Assembly: GCA_001830645.1 (NCBI GenBank)
Contig: MIBM01000183.1
Span: forward strand, 7,279 to 15,702
Length of the DNA: 8,424 bases
DNA from: Spirochaetes bacterium RIFOXYC1_FULL_54_7
GTDB lineage: Bacteria > Spirochaetota > Spirochaetia > Treponematales > UBA12059
Reading direction: 5' to 3'
Positions 1 to 7,300 of the stretch are shown piece by piece; position 1 is the first letter of the stretch, and the number at the start of each line of letters is the position of its first letter. Below the pieces are notes generated by a model. It saw nothing but the letters and a program-made list of their open reading frames with translations. It made no database searches and was not told the origin of the DNA. The position numbers were made by a program, and so were the translations under genes.

Positions 1-1055
1 CAGGTAGCCTTGAGCTGGCGGGGTATACCTTTGCCGGGTGGAACACCCAGCCTGACGGCAGTGGTACGAGTTATGCTCCCGGCACCAGCTATACCATGCC
101 AAACAGCCACCTGGTGTTGTATGCACAATTCCAACCAGAAGGGGAGTGGGCTTCGATTCTTTTCGATGATTTCGAGGATGGTGACTATACCAATACTGTA
201 GCCTGGCAGAGCGAGAGCCTTGATTCATACTACATCAGTGTCCAGAATGTGAGTGACAACATGATGCTGAGCATCCCCCGGGGTTCCGACTACGGCTGGG
301 CAACGACCGCGGTACCTGTAGGAAGCCAGGATTTCAGGATCAGCTGGGATTTCCAGCGCTTCGGGGACAGCCTGGGCAGACCCTGGATCACCCTGTACGA
401 TGATTCCGGGAAAGAAGCGTTCCAGGCCTACGCCAACTCATACAACGGCGGTCTGACCATCTATGCCTACCGGTACGATACCTCAGGAAACCCATTGACC
501 AGCGATATCATCGCCCAGGAACCTTATTCGGACGCCACGGGTGTCCACCATTTCGCGTTCGTTCGTGCAGGGAACAGCTATGAGTTCCATATCGATGGAG
601 TACTGGGCGCCTATGGTATGTACGACAACATAACAAGCTGGAATGACAACCTGGTTGAGCTTGGGCTGTTTGGCCATGGCAGCGGCCCCAGTTCCGGGGC
701 TTATTACGACAATATTCAGGTGGAGGTCAAACCATCCGGAATCCCAGGCGGACAAGGGGATTTATCGGTCACCATCACAGCTATCATGCCGGGTAACCAG
801 ACAGTCAACTTTGCTGGTACTACACCGGCACTGGCCTTTGGTACTTCTATGACAGTCATTGCTGCCACACCAGCCACACCGGATGCTGCCTTCCAGTGGT
901 GGCTGGATGGCTCATCGATTCCGGACGCCATTACCAACACAGTAACGGTAGGTTCAGGCCTGAACTCTGGCTCGCACTTCCTGGTTCTGTTTTTCAGGAT
1001 CGAAGGAACCTGGTATTCAGAAACTGTCTACTTCGATGTATTGGCGGGGGACTGA
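1..1055 (+). CDS. C-terminal part of a modular surface protein: B-repeat, jelly-roll (LamG-like) domain, Ig-like tail (5' truncated)
   Basis: The reading frame is open from the left edge (first full codon at position 3) to the TGA at 1053-1055, giving 350 visible residues; the true start is outside the window. The first ~43 residues are the end of an InlB-type B-repeat (Listeria-Bacteroides repeat, Flg_new family), with the signature GYTFAGWNTQPDGSG and a closing LVLYAQF. Next, roughly residues 51-242 (from DDFEDGD to YYDNIQVEV) look like a LamG/concanavalin-type jelly-roll: an FDDFEDGD opening, alternating beta strands, a FHIDGVLGAYG turn and a final YYDNIQV strand. These are typical of carbohydrate- or ligand-binding modules. 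The last ~100 residues form an Ig-like module with FQWWLDGSSIPDA and a terminal strand TVYFDVLAGD. No catalytic residues are evident. The stop lies two bases before the next start, so the two genes are probably co-transcribed and translationally coupled. Family names come from pattern recognition; an extracellular binding role is inferred. Confidence 0.85.
   Translation, partial: GSLELAGYTFAGWNTQPDGSGTSYAPGTSYTMPNSHLVLYAQFQPEGEWASILFDDFEDGDYTNTVAWQSESLDSYYISVQNVSDNMMLSIPRGSDYGWATTAVPVGSQDFRISWDFQRFGDSLGRPWITLYDDSGKEAFQAYANSYNGGLTIYAYRYDTSGNPLTSDIIAQEPYSDATGVHHFAFVRAGNSYEFHIDGVLGAYGMYDNITSWNDNLVELGLFGHGSGPSSGAYYDNIQVEVKPSGIPGGQGDLSVTITAIMPGNQTVNFAGTTPALAFGTSMTVIAATPATPDAAFQWWLDGSSIPDAITNTVTVGSGLNSGSHFLVLFFRIEGTWYSETVYFDVLAGD
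3..131 (+). repeat. InlB-type B-repeat, copy 1 (in the truncated first gene)
   Basis: This codes for a B-repeat ending: GYTFAGWNTQPDGSG, then a YAPGTSYTMP stretch and LVLYAQF. Bases 30-67 match bases 3380-3417 of the next gene at 34 of 38 positions by eye, and all four differences fall at silent third positions. The 13-residue stretch FAGWNTQPDGSGT is identical in the two copies. B-repeats are small beta-grasp-like modules used as stalks or ligand-binding units in surface proteins. Confidence 0.8.
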
Positions 1056-1057
1056 GA

Positions 1058-4000
1058 ATGAAGCATAACCCAGTGGTAGCGACCTTGATCCTGGCAACCC
1101 TCCTGCTGTCATCCTGCTTGGGTCCCTTCCAGCGGACTTTCACACAGGTTGATGAAATGGGCAAAGGCGTACTGGTATTATCAATCCAGCCGTCACCGGG
1201 GCCCGGCAGGACCCTGCTGCCCTCGATCGAAGACAGGACACCCATCAGCTTCAACCTTTCAGGCAGTGGCCCTGCCGGATCGGTTTTTACCCGGTCAAGC
1301 CTGAGTTCAGGCAACCACCAGATCCCGGACCTTTTGGCGGGTATCTGGACCATCGAAGCAACGGGACAGAATTCATCAGGCGCCGTCATCGCCTACGGCC
1401 AGATCACCACCGAGATCCTGGCAGGAGAAACCAACTCGATAACCTTGGTACTGCATGCCGCTGACGGAACCGGCGGTTTCGAAATTTTCATTACCTGGCC
1501 CGCCACCGTTGTCTCCCCCAATTTCGAGGTGACCCTGGCCGAGATTCCGACAGGGGCCAACGCCCAAAGCCTGTCGGTAAATTTGTTGTCCGCCACTTCC
1601 GCAGAGGTAATTCAATACAGCATAACCACCGGCAGCCATATGCTGCGTGTCGGCTTGTATGACGATACGGATTTCCTGTGCGCTCCTATGGAAAGCGTTA
1701 TCGTACTGAATGGCGTCATGACAATTGGTACCATGGCGATACTGCCGGAGCATATCAAGAGAGCACCCAGCGCTCCCATCGATCTACAAGCAGAGGCACT
1801 GTCCGATACCCTTGTCCGCTTGACCTGGTCCGATACTTCATCAACAGAAGAATACTTTATCATCGAGTGGCAGGATGAAGGTACCACGATCTGGACGGAG
1901 TTGCCCGACCAGATCCCACCCAATACCAGCAGTTTCGACGCTCCTGCCCCGGCATCCGGAGCCCTGCGGCATTACCGCATCAAGGCAGTCAACAGTTTCG
2001 GATCATCTGCCTGGTCAAACGAAGTATCGGCCATGGCCAGGGTTGCCATAGATCCGGACTGGTTTACCGACCTGAATCTGAGGCAGGCGGTGGCGGATAC
2101 TGGCTGGACATGGATTGACGAGGCTACAACTTTTGATGGAACTGGGCGGAATATCAGTGACTTGTCAGGTATTGAGAAACTGGTAGACCTACAATGGCTT
2201 GTACTCAGCAACAATCAGATCAGCACCATTTCGCAAGTGTCAAGCTTGGTAAATCTGCAATACCTCCATCTGAGTGATAATGATATCATTAACGCAGGTC
2301 CACTCTCCAGTCTTGTCGGACTTCAACAATTGGTGCTCGACAACAACCTGATAAGCGATCTTGCACCTTTGGCCGGCTTGACAGAGCTATTCCAATTATA
2401 TATTTCGAGCAATGGCGTATCAAACCTTGGACCCCTTGCAGGATTGGTTAAAATGCAAAACCTTCATCTTGCCGGCAACCAGATTGATGACATCTCTGCA
2501 CTGGCTGGATTGACAGAGTTACAGATACTTCACCTTGAAGTGAACTCCATTACTGATGTGCAAGCACTGGCGGGTTTGCATAAACTGGAAATAATTGGAT
2601 TGGCAGGCAATTCAATAGTATCAGGGGTTTCATCGCTGGTTTCCCTGACAAATGCAATAGAAATCGATTTCCGGGACTCCGGCAATTCGGGCATCCCTCT
2701 GTCAGACCGGGCGACACTATCCGCAGCACTATCTGGATGTACCATACAGTGGCCACCCCTTCCATCCAACTATGCCATCGGTGACATGGGCCCTGCAGGG
2801 GGTATTGTCTTCTACGAGAACCTGAATCATGTAGTGGATGGGTGGCGTTATCTGGAAGCATGGACAGCGGATGAAACCGGGACTTATCAGTGGAAGACTA
2901 GCCAGTCACCGACACCGGGTACCACTACAGCCATTGGCAGTGGTTATGCCAATACCTATGGGGCAATGTCAGGGACGGAATATCCGGCTGCCGAGGCAGT
3001 AAAGAATGCCAGTTATAACGGATTCACTGACTGGTTCCTGCCATCCAAAGACGAACTGAATCTTATGTATGAGCAAAGAGGATCCATTGGTTCTTTATCT
3101 TCAGATGCCTACTGGTCTTCTTCGGAAGGTGGTACCAATGATGGTGCTTGGGAACAGTTCTTCATCGATGGCACCCAGAACAATCATTATAAGGATTGGT
3201 ACAATCAAGTTCGGGTTGTCAGGGCTTTCCGCACGTCATCTTCACCTTTATGTTTTATATACTATCACTCCAATACTGCTGATTCGGGTACAATCCCCAG
3301 TGATACTTATTTATATGAATCGGGAGAAACTGTTACAATAAGCACCAATTCAGGCAATCTTGCCCGATCTGGTTACCTCTTTGCCGGCTGGAACACTCAG
3401 CCCGATGGCAGTGGTACCAACTATACCCCGAGCAGTACCGTTACCATCAGTGCGTCTCTTATACTCTATGCCAGATGGATCATCTGGGGCGATGATTATA
3501 CCTCTTCCAATATCGGTACCCTTAAATATGTCCCTGCTGGTACCTTCCAGAGAGATGGCGATCTTGGAAACCTGAGCACCATAAGCCAACCTTTCCGAAT
3601 GAGCCAATACGAAATTTCCCGGGCACAGTTTCTGGCAGTAATGGGCACAGATCCCAGTTCAACTATATATTCCACCGGTACCGATGATCCTGTACAAATG
3701 GTCAACTGGTATCATGCCCTGGCTTTCTGCAACAAACTGAGCCTGGCCGAGAGTTTGACGCCGGTATACACAGTCGTGGGGATAAACTTCAATACTCTTT
3801 CTTTTTCCGAGATTCCAACTTCTAATGATGCTTCATGGGATGCCGCCGTGGCCGATTGGGGGGCTAACGGCTATCGATTACCCTCAGAGATGGAATGGAT
3901 GTGGGCGGCAATAGGGGCGGATATCATCAACCCCGGGGCAATAAACACTATTGGTTATACCAAACTATTTGCCGGCAGTAACGGTAGCAACAACATCAGT

Positions 4001-4306
4001 GATTATGCTTGGTATGATGCCAACAGCGGAGGCACTACCCACCCGGTCGGCAGCAAGCTGGCAAATGAGCTTGGTTTGTATGATATTAGCGGCAATATCT
4101 GGGAATGGAACTGGGACTGGTACGATGTACATCCAGCAGGATCGCTCATGGACTACCGGGGTACTGAGTCGAATGCGGGTGCTGGTCGAGCCGGTCGCGG
4201 TGGTAATTGGGACTACGATTCATCCATCTGCGCTGTTGCCGCTAGAGATCGAGCTGACCAGTACTACCAGAACGACAGTATAGGATTTCGGGTTGTCCGA
4301 CCCTGA
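1058..4306 (+). CDS. Large multidomain surface lipoprotein (FN3, LRR, Lcl/DUF1566, B-repeat, FGE-like)
   Basis: This is a 1082-residue predicted lipoprotein. The ATG at 1058 is chosen, although the frame is open further upstream, because it opens a textbook lipoprotein signal: KH, a hydrophobic run, then the lipobox LSSC with acylated Cys20. A G-rich stretch (1046-1050) precedes it and the upstream stop is two bases away, consistent with coupling. Domains in order: two Ig/beta modules (~25-235); fibronectin type III (~236-326, including VRLTWSDTSSTEEYFIIEW and YRIKAVNSFG); seven 22-residue leucine-rich repeats (375-529); Lcl/DUF1566 domain (572-724); InlB-type B-repeat (731-807); FGE/SUMF1-type domain (822-1082) with RLPSEMEW at 940 and NELGLYDISGNIWEW at 1003, ending in GFRVVRP. 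FGE and Lcl domains both have, or are thought to have, a C-type-lectin-like fold that commonly binds ligands. The FGE catalytic Cys pair is incomplete, so binding rather than formylglycine formation is expected. Likely role: lipid-anchored adhesin or sensor on the cell surface (inference). Confidence 0.9.
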   Translation: MKHNPVVATLILATLLLSSCLGPFQRTFTQVDEMGKGVLVLSIQPSPGPGRTLLPSIEDRTPISFNLSGSGPAGSVFTRSSLSSGNHQIPDLLAGIWTIEATGQNSSGAVIAYGQITTEILAGETNSITLVLHAADGTGGFEIFITWPATVVSPNFEVTLAEIPTGANAQSLSVNLLSATSAEVIQYSITTGSHMLRVGLYDDTDFLCAPMESVIVLNGVMTIGTMAILPEHIKRAPSAPIDLQAEALSDTLVRLTWSDTSSTEEYFIIEWQDEGTTIWTELPDQIPPNTSSFDAPAPASGALRHYRIKAVNSFGSSAWSNEVSAMARVAIDPDWFTDLNLRQAVADTGWTWIDEATTFDGTGRNISDLSGIEKLVDLQWLVLSNNQISTISQVSSLVNLQYLHLSDNDIINAGPLSSLVGLQQLVLDNNLISDLAPLAGLTELFQLYISSNGVSNLGPLAGLVKMQNLHLAGNQIDDISALAGLTELQILHLEVNSITDVQALAGLHKLEIIGLAGNSIVSGVSSLVSLTNAIEIDFRDSGNSGIPLSDRATLSAALSGCTIQWPPLPSNYAIGDMGPAGGIVFYENLNHVVDGWRYLEAWTADETGTYQWKTSQSPTPGTTTAIGSGYANTYGAMSGTEYPAAEAVKNASYNGFTDWFLPSKDELNLMYEQRGSIGSLSSDAYWSSSEGGTNDGAWEQFFIDGTQNNHYKDWYNQVRVVRAFRTSSSPLCFIYYHSNTADSGTIPSDTYLYESGETVTISTNSGNLARSGYLFAGWNTQPDGSGTNYTPSSTVTISASLILYARWIIWGDDYTSSNIGTLKYVPAGTFQRDGDLGNLSTISQPFRMSQYEISRAQFLAVMGTDPSSTIYSTGTDDPVQMVNWYHALAFCNKLSLAESLTPVYTVVGINFNTLSFSEIPTSNDASWDAAVADWGANGYRLPSEMEWMWAAIGADIINPGAINTIGYTKLFAGSNGSNNISDYAWYDANSGGTTHPVGSKLANELGLYDISGNIWEWNWDWYDVHPAGSLMDYRGTESNAGAGRAGRGGNWDYDSSICAVAARDRADQYYQNDSIGFRVVRP
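1763..2035 (+). other. Fibronectin type III domain coding segment
   Basis: Residues ~236-326 of the lipoprotein show the FN3 pattern: a Pro-rich opening (APSAPIDLQAEAL), the B-strand Trp in VRLTWSD, the C-strand EYFIIEWQ, and the F-strand tyrosine in HYRIKAVNSFG followed by SAWSNEV. It separates the N-terminal beta modules from the leucine-rich repeats and probably acts as a spacer. Confidence 0.75.
2180..2644 (+). repeat. Leucine-rich repeat array, seven 22-residue units
   Basis: Six consecutive units of exactly 22 residues (66 bases each, starts at 2180, 2246, 2312, 2378, 2444 and 2510) are followed by a slightly longer seventh at 2576. The consensus is LxxLQxLxLxxNxIxDxxxLAG, with Asn at the ladder position in most units (for example LVLSNNQIS, LHLSDNDI, LHLAGNQID). 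This is the SDS22/internalin-type LRR class. Residues just before (NISDLSGIEK) look like a degenerate first unit, and those after (LTNAIEIDF) a last unit or cap. Together with the downstream B-repeat this recalls internalin architecture. Function inferred: protein-protein binding. Confidence 0.88.
2771..3229 (+). repeat. Lcl/DUF1566 domain, copy 1 (in the lipoprotein)
   Basis: Residues 572-724 run from YAIGDMGPAGGIVFY to VRVVRAF and carry the family hallmarks GDxGPAGGxVFY, GWRYLEAW, DWFLPSKDELNLM and YWSSSE. A second copy in the next gene (7082-7534) is roughly 60% identical over about 150 residues by hand alignment. Lcl-type domains occur in the Legionella collagen-like adhesin C-terminus and many surface proteins; ligand binding is the usual proposal. 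Confidence 0.85.
3248..3478 (+). repeat. InlB-type B-repeat, copy 2 (in the lipoprotein)
   Basis: Residues 731-807 contain FIYYHSNTADSGTIPSD, then GYLFAGWNTQPDGSGTNYTP and a closing LILYARW, the canonical Listeria-Bacteroides repeat layout. It sits between the Lcl domain and the FGE-like domain. The central segment shares FAGWNTQPDGSGT with the copy in the preceding gene. Confidence 0.85.
3521..4303 (+). other. FGE/SUMF1-type (C-type-lectin-like) domain coding segment
   Basis: Residues 822-1082 show the formylglycine-generating-enzyme-like pattern: LKYVPAGTFQ opening, FRMSQYEISRAQFLAVMG, VNWYHALAFCNKLSLAE, LTPVYTV, GYRLPSEMEWMWAA, NELGLYDISGNIWEW, GRGGNWDY and the terminal GFRVVRP. Aligning the GGNW region with human FGE from memory, the position of the second active-site cysteine is kept (Cys1058) but the first is Tyr, so sulfatase-modifying activity is unlikely. 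Many bacterial members of this fold are non-enzymatic binding domains. Confidence 0.85.
4199..4303 (+). other. Candidate hypervariable C-terminal segment (DGR variable-region-like)
   Basis: The last ~35 codons, from GRGGNW to GFRVVRP and the stop, occupy the position where diversity-generating retroelements write variable residues in C-type-lectin-fold targets, including treponemal lipoproteins. Several codons here (GAC, TAC, GAT, AAC, AGT) could derive from AAC/AAT-type template codons by adenine replacement. There is no template repeat or reverse transcriptase in the window, so this is positional and family-based inference only. The same ending is also common in SUMF1-like proteins with no retroelement. 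Confidence 0.3.
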
Positions 4307-4335
4307 GTTTTCACAGTGTCATGCTCTGCCCATCC

Positions 4336-4342
4336 AGGAGGA
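4336..4342 (+). promoter_or_regulatory. Strong Shine-Dalgarno for the 1299-residue protein
   Basis: AGGAGGA lies three bases before the ATG at 4346. It decides the start: a GTG at 4316 in the same frame would add ten residues (MSCSAHPGGP) in front of an otherwise good signal peptide and has no comparable ribosome binding site. Confidence 0.8.
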
Positions 4343-4345
4343 CCG

Positions 4346-7300
4346 ATGAACAAACCATTACAAAAAACCCTCCTGTTTCTTGCGGCTTGCTGTTTATCTG
4401 CCTTCACGCTCCCCGCCCAATCCCCAACCCTCCAACCCCGGGTAGCCGTACTCCCGGTATCCATGGAAGGTGTCGATCTCTCCTACGCCCTGGTGGGCAA
4501 GGTGGCCGGGGACACAGCCTACCAGACCCTTGCCTCCCTGGGCCTTTACGAGACCGAGCGCTGGACCGAGGAGGACCTGGCGCAGGCACCCGATCCATAC
4601 GCCCTGGCTACACAGCGGCGCATGGACGATCTGGTCTTCGGCCGGGCATATCTGGATGATGCCGGGCTCTTTGCCCTGGAGATGTCAGTCTGGAGCCGGG
4701 AGGAAGAGCGCATCGTGCTCACCGAGAGTCGCACCGCCCGTTCGGTGCTGGACATCTTCAACATTGCGGACGAAATAGTCGCCTCTTTGATGGAAGCCTT
4801 CTCGGGGGCCCATATCGGTTTTGGGACCATCGAGCTGAAACCTCATGGAGAGGTCGGCCATTATTCGGTCTATATCGATGGAGTGTTTGCCGGCGACGAT
4901 CTTGCGGAAGTCCAGCGGGTACTTAATGGGGAACGCAGGGTGGAGATCCGCCAGCAGCGCCTCCTGGGCCAGCGTACCATTGCGGCGGCGGCCATCATGG
5001 TAATCGAGGACGACTGGACTGACTTTGCCTTTGAGCTGCCCCGGTTCACAGCCGAGGAAACTTCCCATATCAATAACATCCTGGCAACCGCACGCCGTAG
5101 TTGGCACCAACCGGACCAGGCCCAGGCGGTAGCTACTGCCCTGGACGGACTGGCAAGACTGTATGCCGCATCTGCTTCCGGTATCGACTATGCACCGGAA
5201 CTGGTTGCCTTGGGCAGGATGCAGGTGGAGCTGGCAGTGCTGGCCGAGCGCCGCGCTGTTGCCACCCTGGCAGCTGATGCCGCAGCAGGCAAGCCCGGCC
5301 GTTTCGACGTTCTTGCCCTGCTGCCTCATTCTGCAGAAGCGGGTGATAGGGACAACGTTGTTGCCTTCCGGCAGCTCTGCCTCATAGGTGCAACGGCCGC
5401 CTTCCTGAATCAGGACGCCGGATCCATCCAGGCCTTCAGGGCAGCTTCCGAAGCCAGCCAGAAAACCTTCCCCCTGCTGGCCAACGAGCAGTACAGCGAC
5501 GACTTCCGCTATCTGGAGGCCTCCCTACGGCGAATTGAGACCACTGCAAGCAGACCTGGCCGCCTGACCCTTGGGGGCACTACGACACTCCTTGGCTTGG
5601 CTGGAGGTGTCTTCTCTGCCTATGCCCTCAGTAGCGACCTGGCCAGCCAGCTGCAAGCCGATGCCGAAAGCATCAACCAGGAATATCTCGATGCCCGTGA
5701 CCAGGATGAGATCGAGGATCTCCGCAAAGAGCTGGAGACCGCATCCTTGTTCCACAATGCTGCGGTTATCGGCCAATGGGCTGGTATCGGTCTAGGTGCA
5801 GTCGGTGTACCCCTGGGTATCAAGATGATAAGTGATGAAATATTCAGGAAGTCCCGGGAACGCCGCCAGTCAACCTCCCAGGTGGGAGACAACCTGCTCT
5901 CGGCTGCTGATAGCCTTGGGCGCAAGGCATTCCTATCCAGCCAGCGCACCCTGGTCATGAGCCTGCCCAATGGCATGCCTCTGCGGGACCCGGCTGGTGT
6001 TGTCAGGCGGACGCCCTTTGTACTGGACGGCGCTGAGGCCACCGTGTTCCAGCCTCTGGCCTACCCCGGTGACTCAGCCCTGGTAACAGTCAGGCCGGAG
6101 AGCTCCGAAGGCTTGGTCATCCTCTACCTCGGTCTTGAATCGGTTGTCCAACCAAGTACTGCGGTCGAACTGAAGTCAAACAGGAAGGGTAACGCGGGGG
6201 TGGTGTCCTGGGCAGAAGCTATTGGAGCCTCCGCCTATGTACTGCAACTAATCGGAACCGATGATGGACTGGAAACCGCAGTCCGTAAAACCGTGGAACA
6301 GCCCCTCAGTAAAACTCCTAAAAACCTTGACCTCTTGGCTGTGTCCGAAATAGAAGTAGCTTTCATTGATGAATATGGATTTCCCAGGCCTTTTACCAGT
6401 ATGGTGCTGGATCAGAACCAGATCAGCCAATCCTTGTCCTCCAAAGCTCCCGAGCAAGAAATGGTTGCTCCTCAGCTTGCTGCACAGGAAGCTGGGCCAA
6501 TACGGACCATCCCAAAAGTCTCGCTTGATTTATCTTTTGCCTCCTCATATACCGACTACTTGGGTATCGGCACAGATGAATCACCGCTCAAAGAAAGCGG
6601 AAGCCGACCTCATTTGGGGCCATTGATCAATCTATCATTGTATAGTGCAGCCGAACGCTCCTTCGGACTCCGTATCGGAGCCGGATTTGCCTGGATTGAA
6701 CGGTGGGAAGAATTTGTTGGTGAAGATTGGTCCTACCACAGTGATTACTACATGTCAACGCCAATCCTCTTGCTGGGTTTTCACCGGGGCAGATTGTGGA
6801 ACACCCTTGGATTGTCAGCAAACGTTCTGTTTGTTCCCTGGCCGGATCTGGACCTGCAGGGCAATGTCCCTCGACTTGAAATTGAAGGCAATCCACCTCT
6901 TGAATTCTCCAGTCTTCGTTCTTATGGACCCGTAGACAGGTTTGGAGCCAGCATTGTCTTGAATTTCAAACGTTTAGGTATTGTAGCATCTTTGTATCAT
7001 GGAGTTTCCTTTGGTCTCCAATACAGTCTTCCCATCCTCTATCATCAGACCTCATCATCTGCCCCACGGAAAAACCTGGTCTACACCATCGGCGATACAG
7101 GCCCCGCAGGAGGCGTGGTCTTCTATGACAAGGGCACGTATTCAAATGGTTGGCGCTATCTTGAAGCCTGGACAGCCGATGAACCCGGGACATATCAGTG
7201 GAAGACTGATCATCCTGAGACGCCAGGCACAAATACCACCATCGGCAGTGGCTACACCAACACCTACAAAGCGATGTCAGGAACGGGACATCCGGCAGCG

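Noticed and set aside
896..1057. Longer N-terminus for the lipoprotein gene from a start at 896
   Set aside because: It would overlap the upstream gene by 160 bases and bury the clear lipoprotein signal (ATG at 1058, LSSC lipobox) inside the protein.
4289..4303. GGGT/ACCC mini-hairpin at the end of gene 2 as a DGR homing element
   Set aside because: A four-base stem with a six-base loop is too short to separate from chance, and it lies within the last codons rather than clearly after the variable segment.
4316..4345. GTG at 4316 as start of the 1299-residue protein
   Set aside because: The AGGAGGA at 4336-4342 points to the ATG at 4346, and the extra ten residues would precede a normal signal peptide.
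4379..4393. LAAC as a lipobox in the 1299-residue protein
   Set aside because: The hydrophobic core continues past the Cys pair to about residue 22 and a normal signal-peptidase I site near LPAQ fits better; lipidation cannot be fully excluded.
4685..5329. 214-codon open frame on the minus strand
   Set aside because: It is a shadow of the GC-rich coding frame of the 1299-residue protein; the translation shows no recognisable domain and its plus-strand partner has clear ones.
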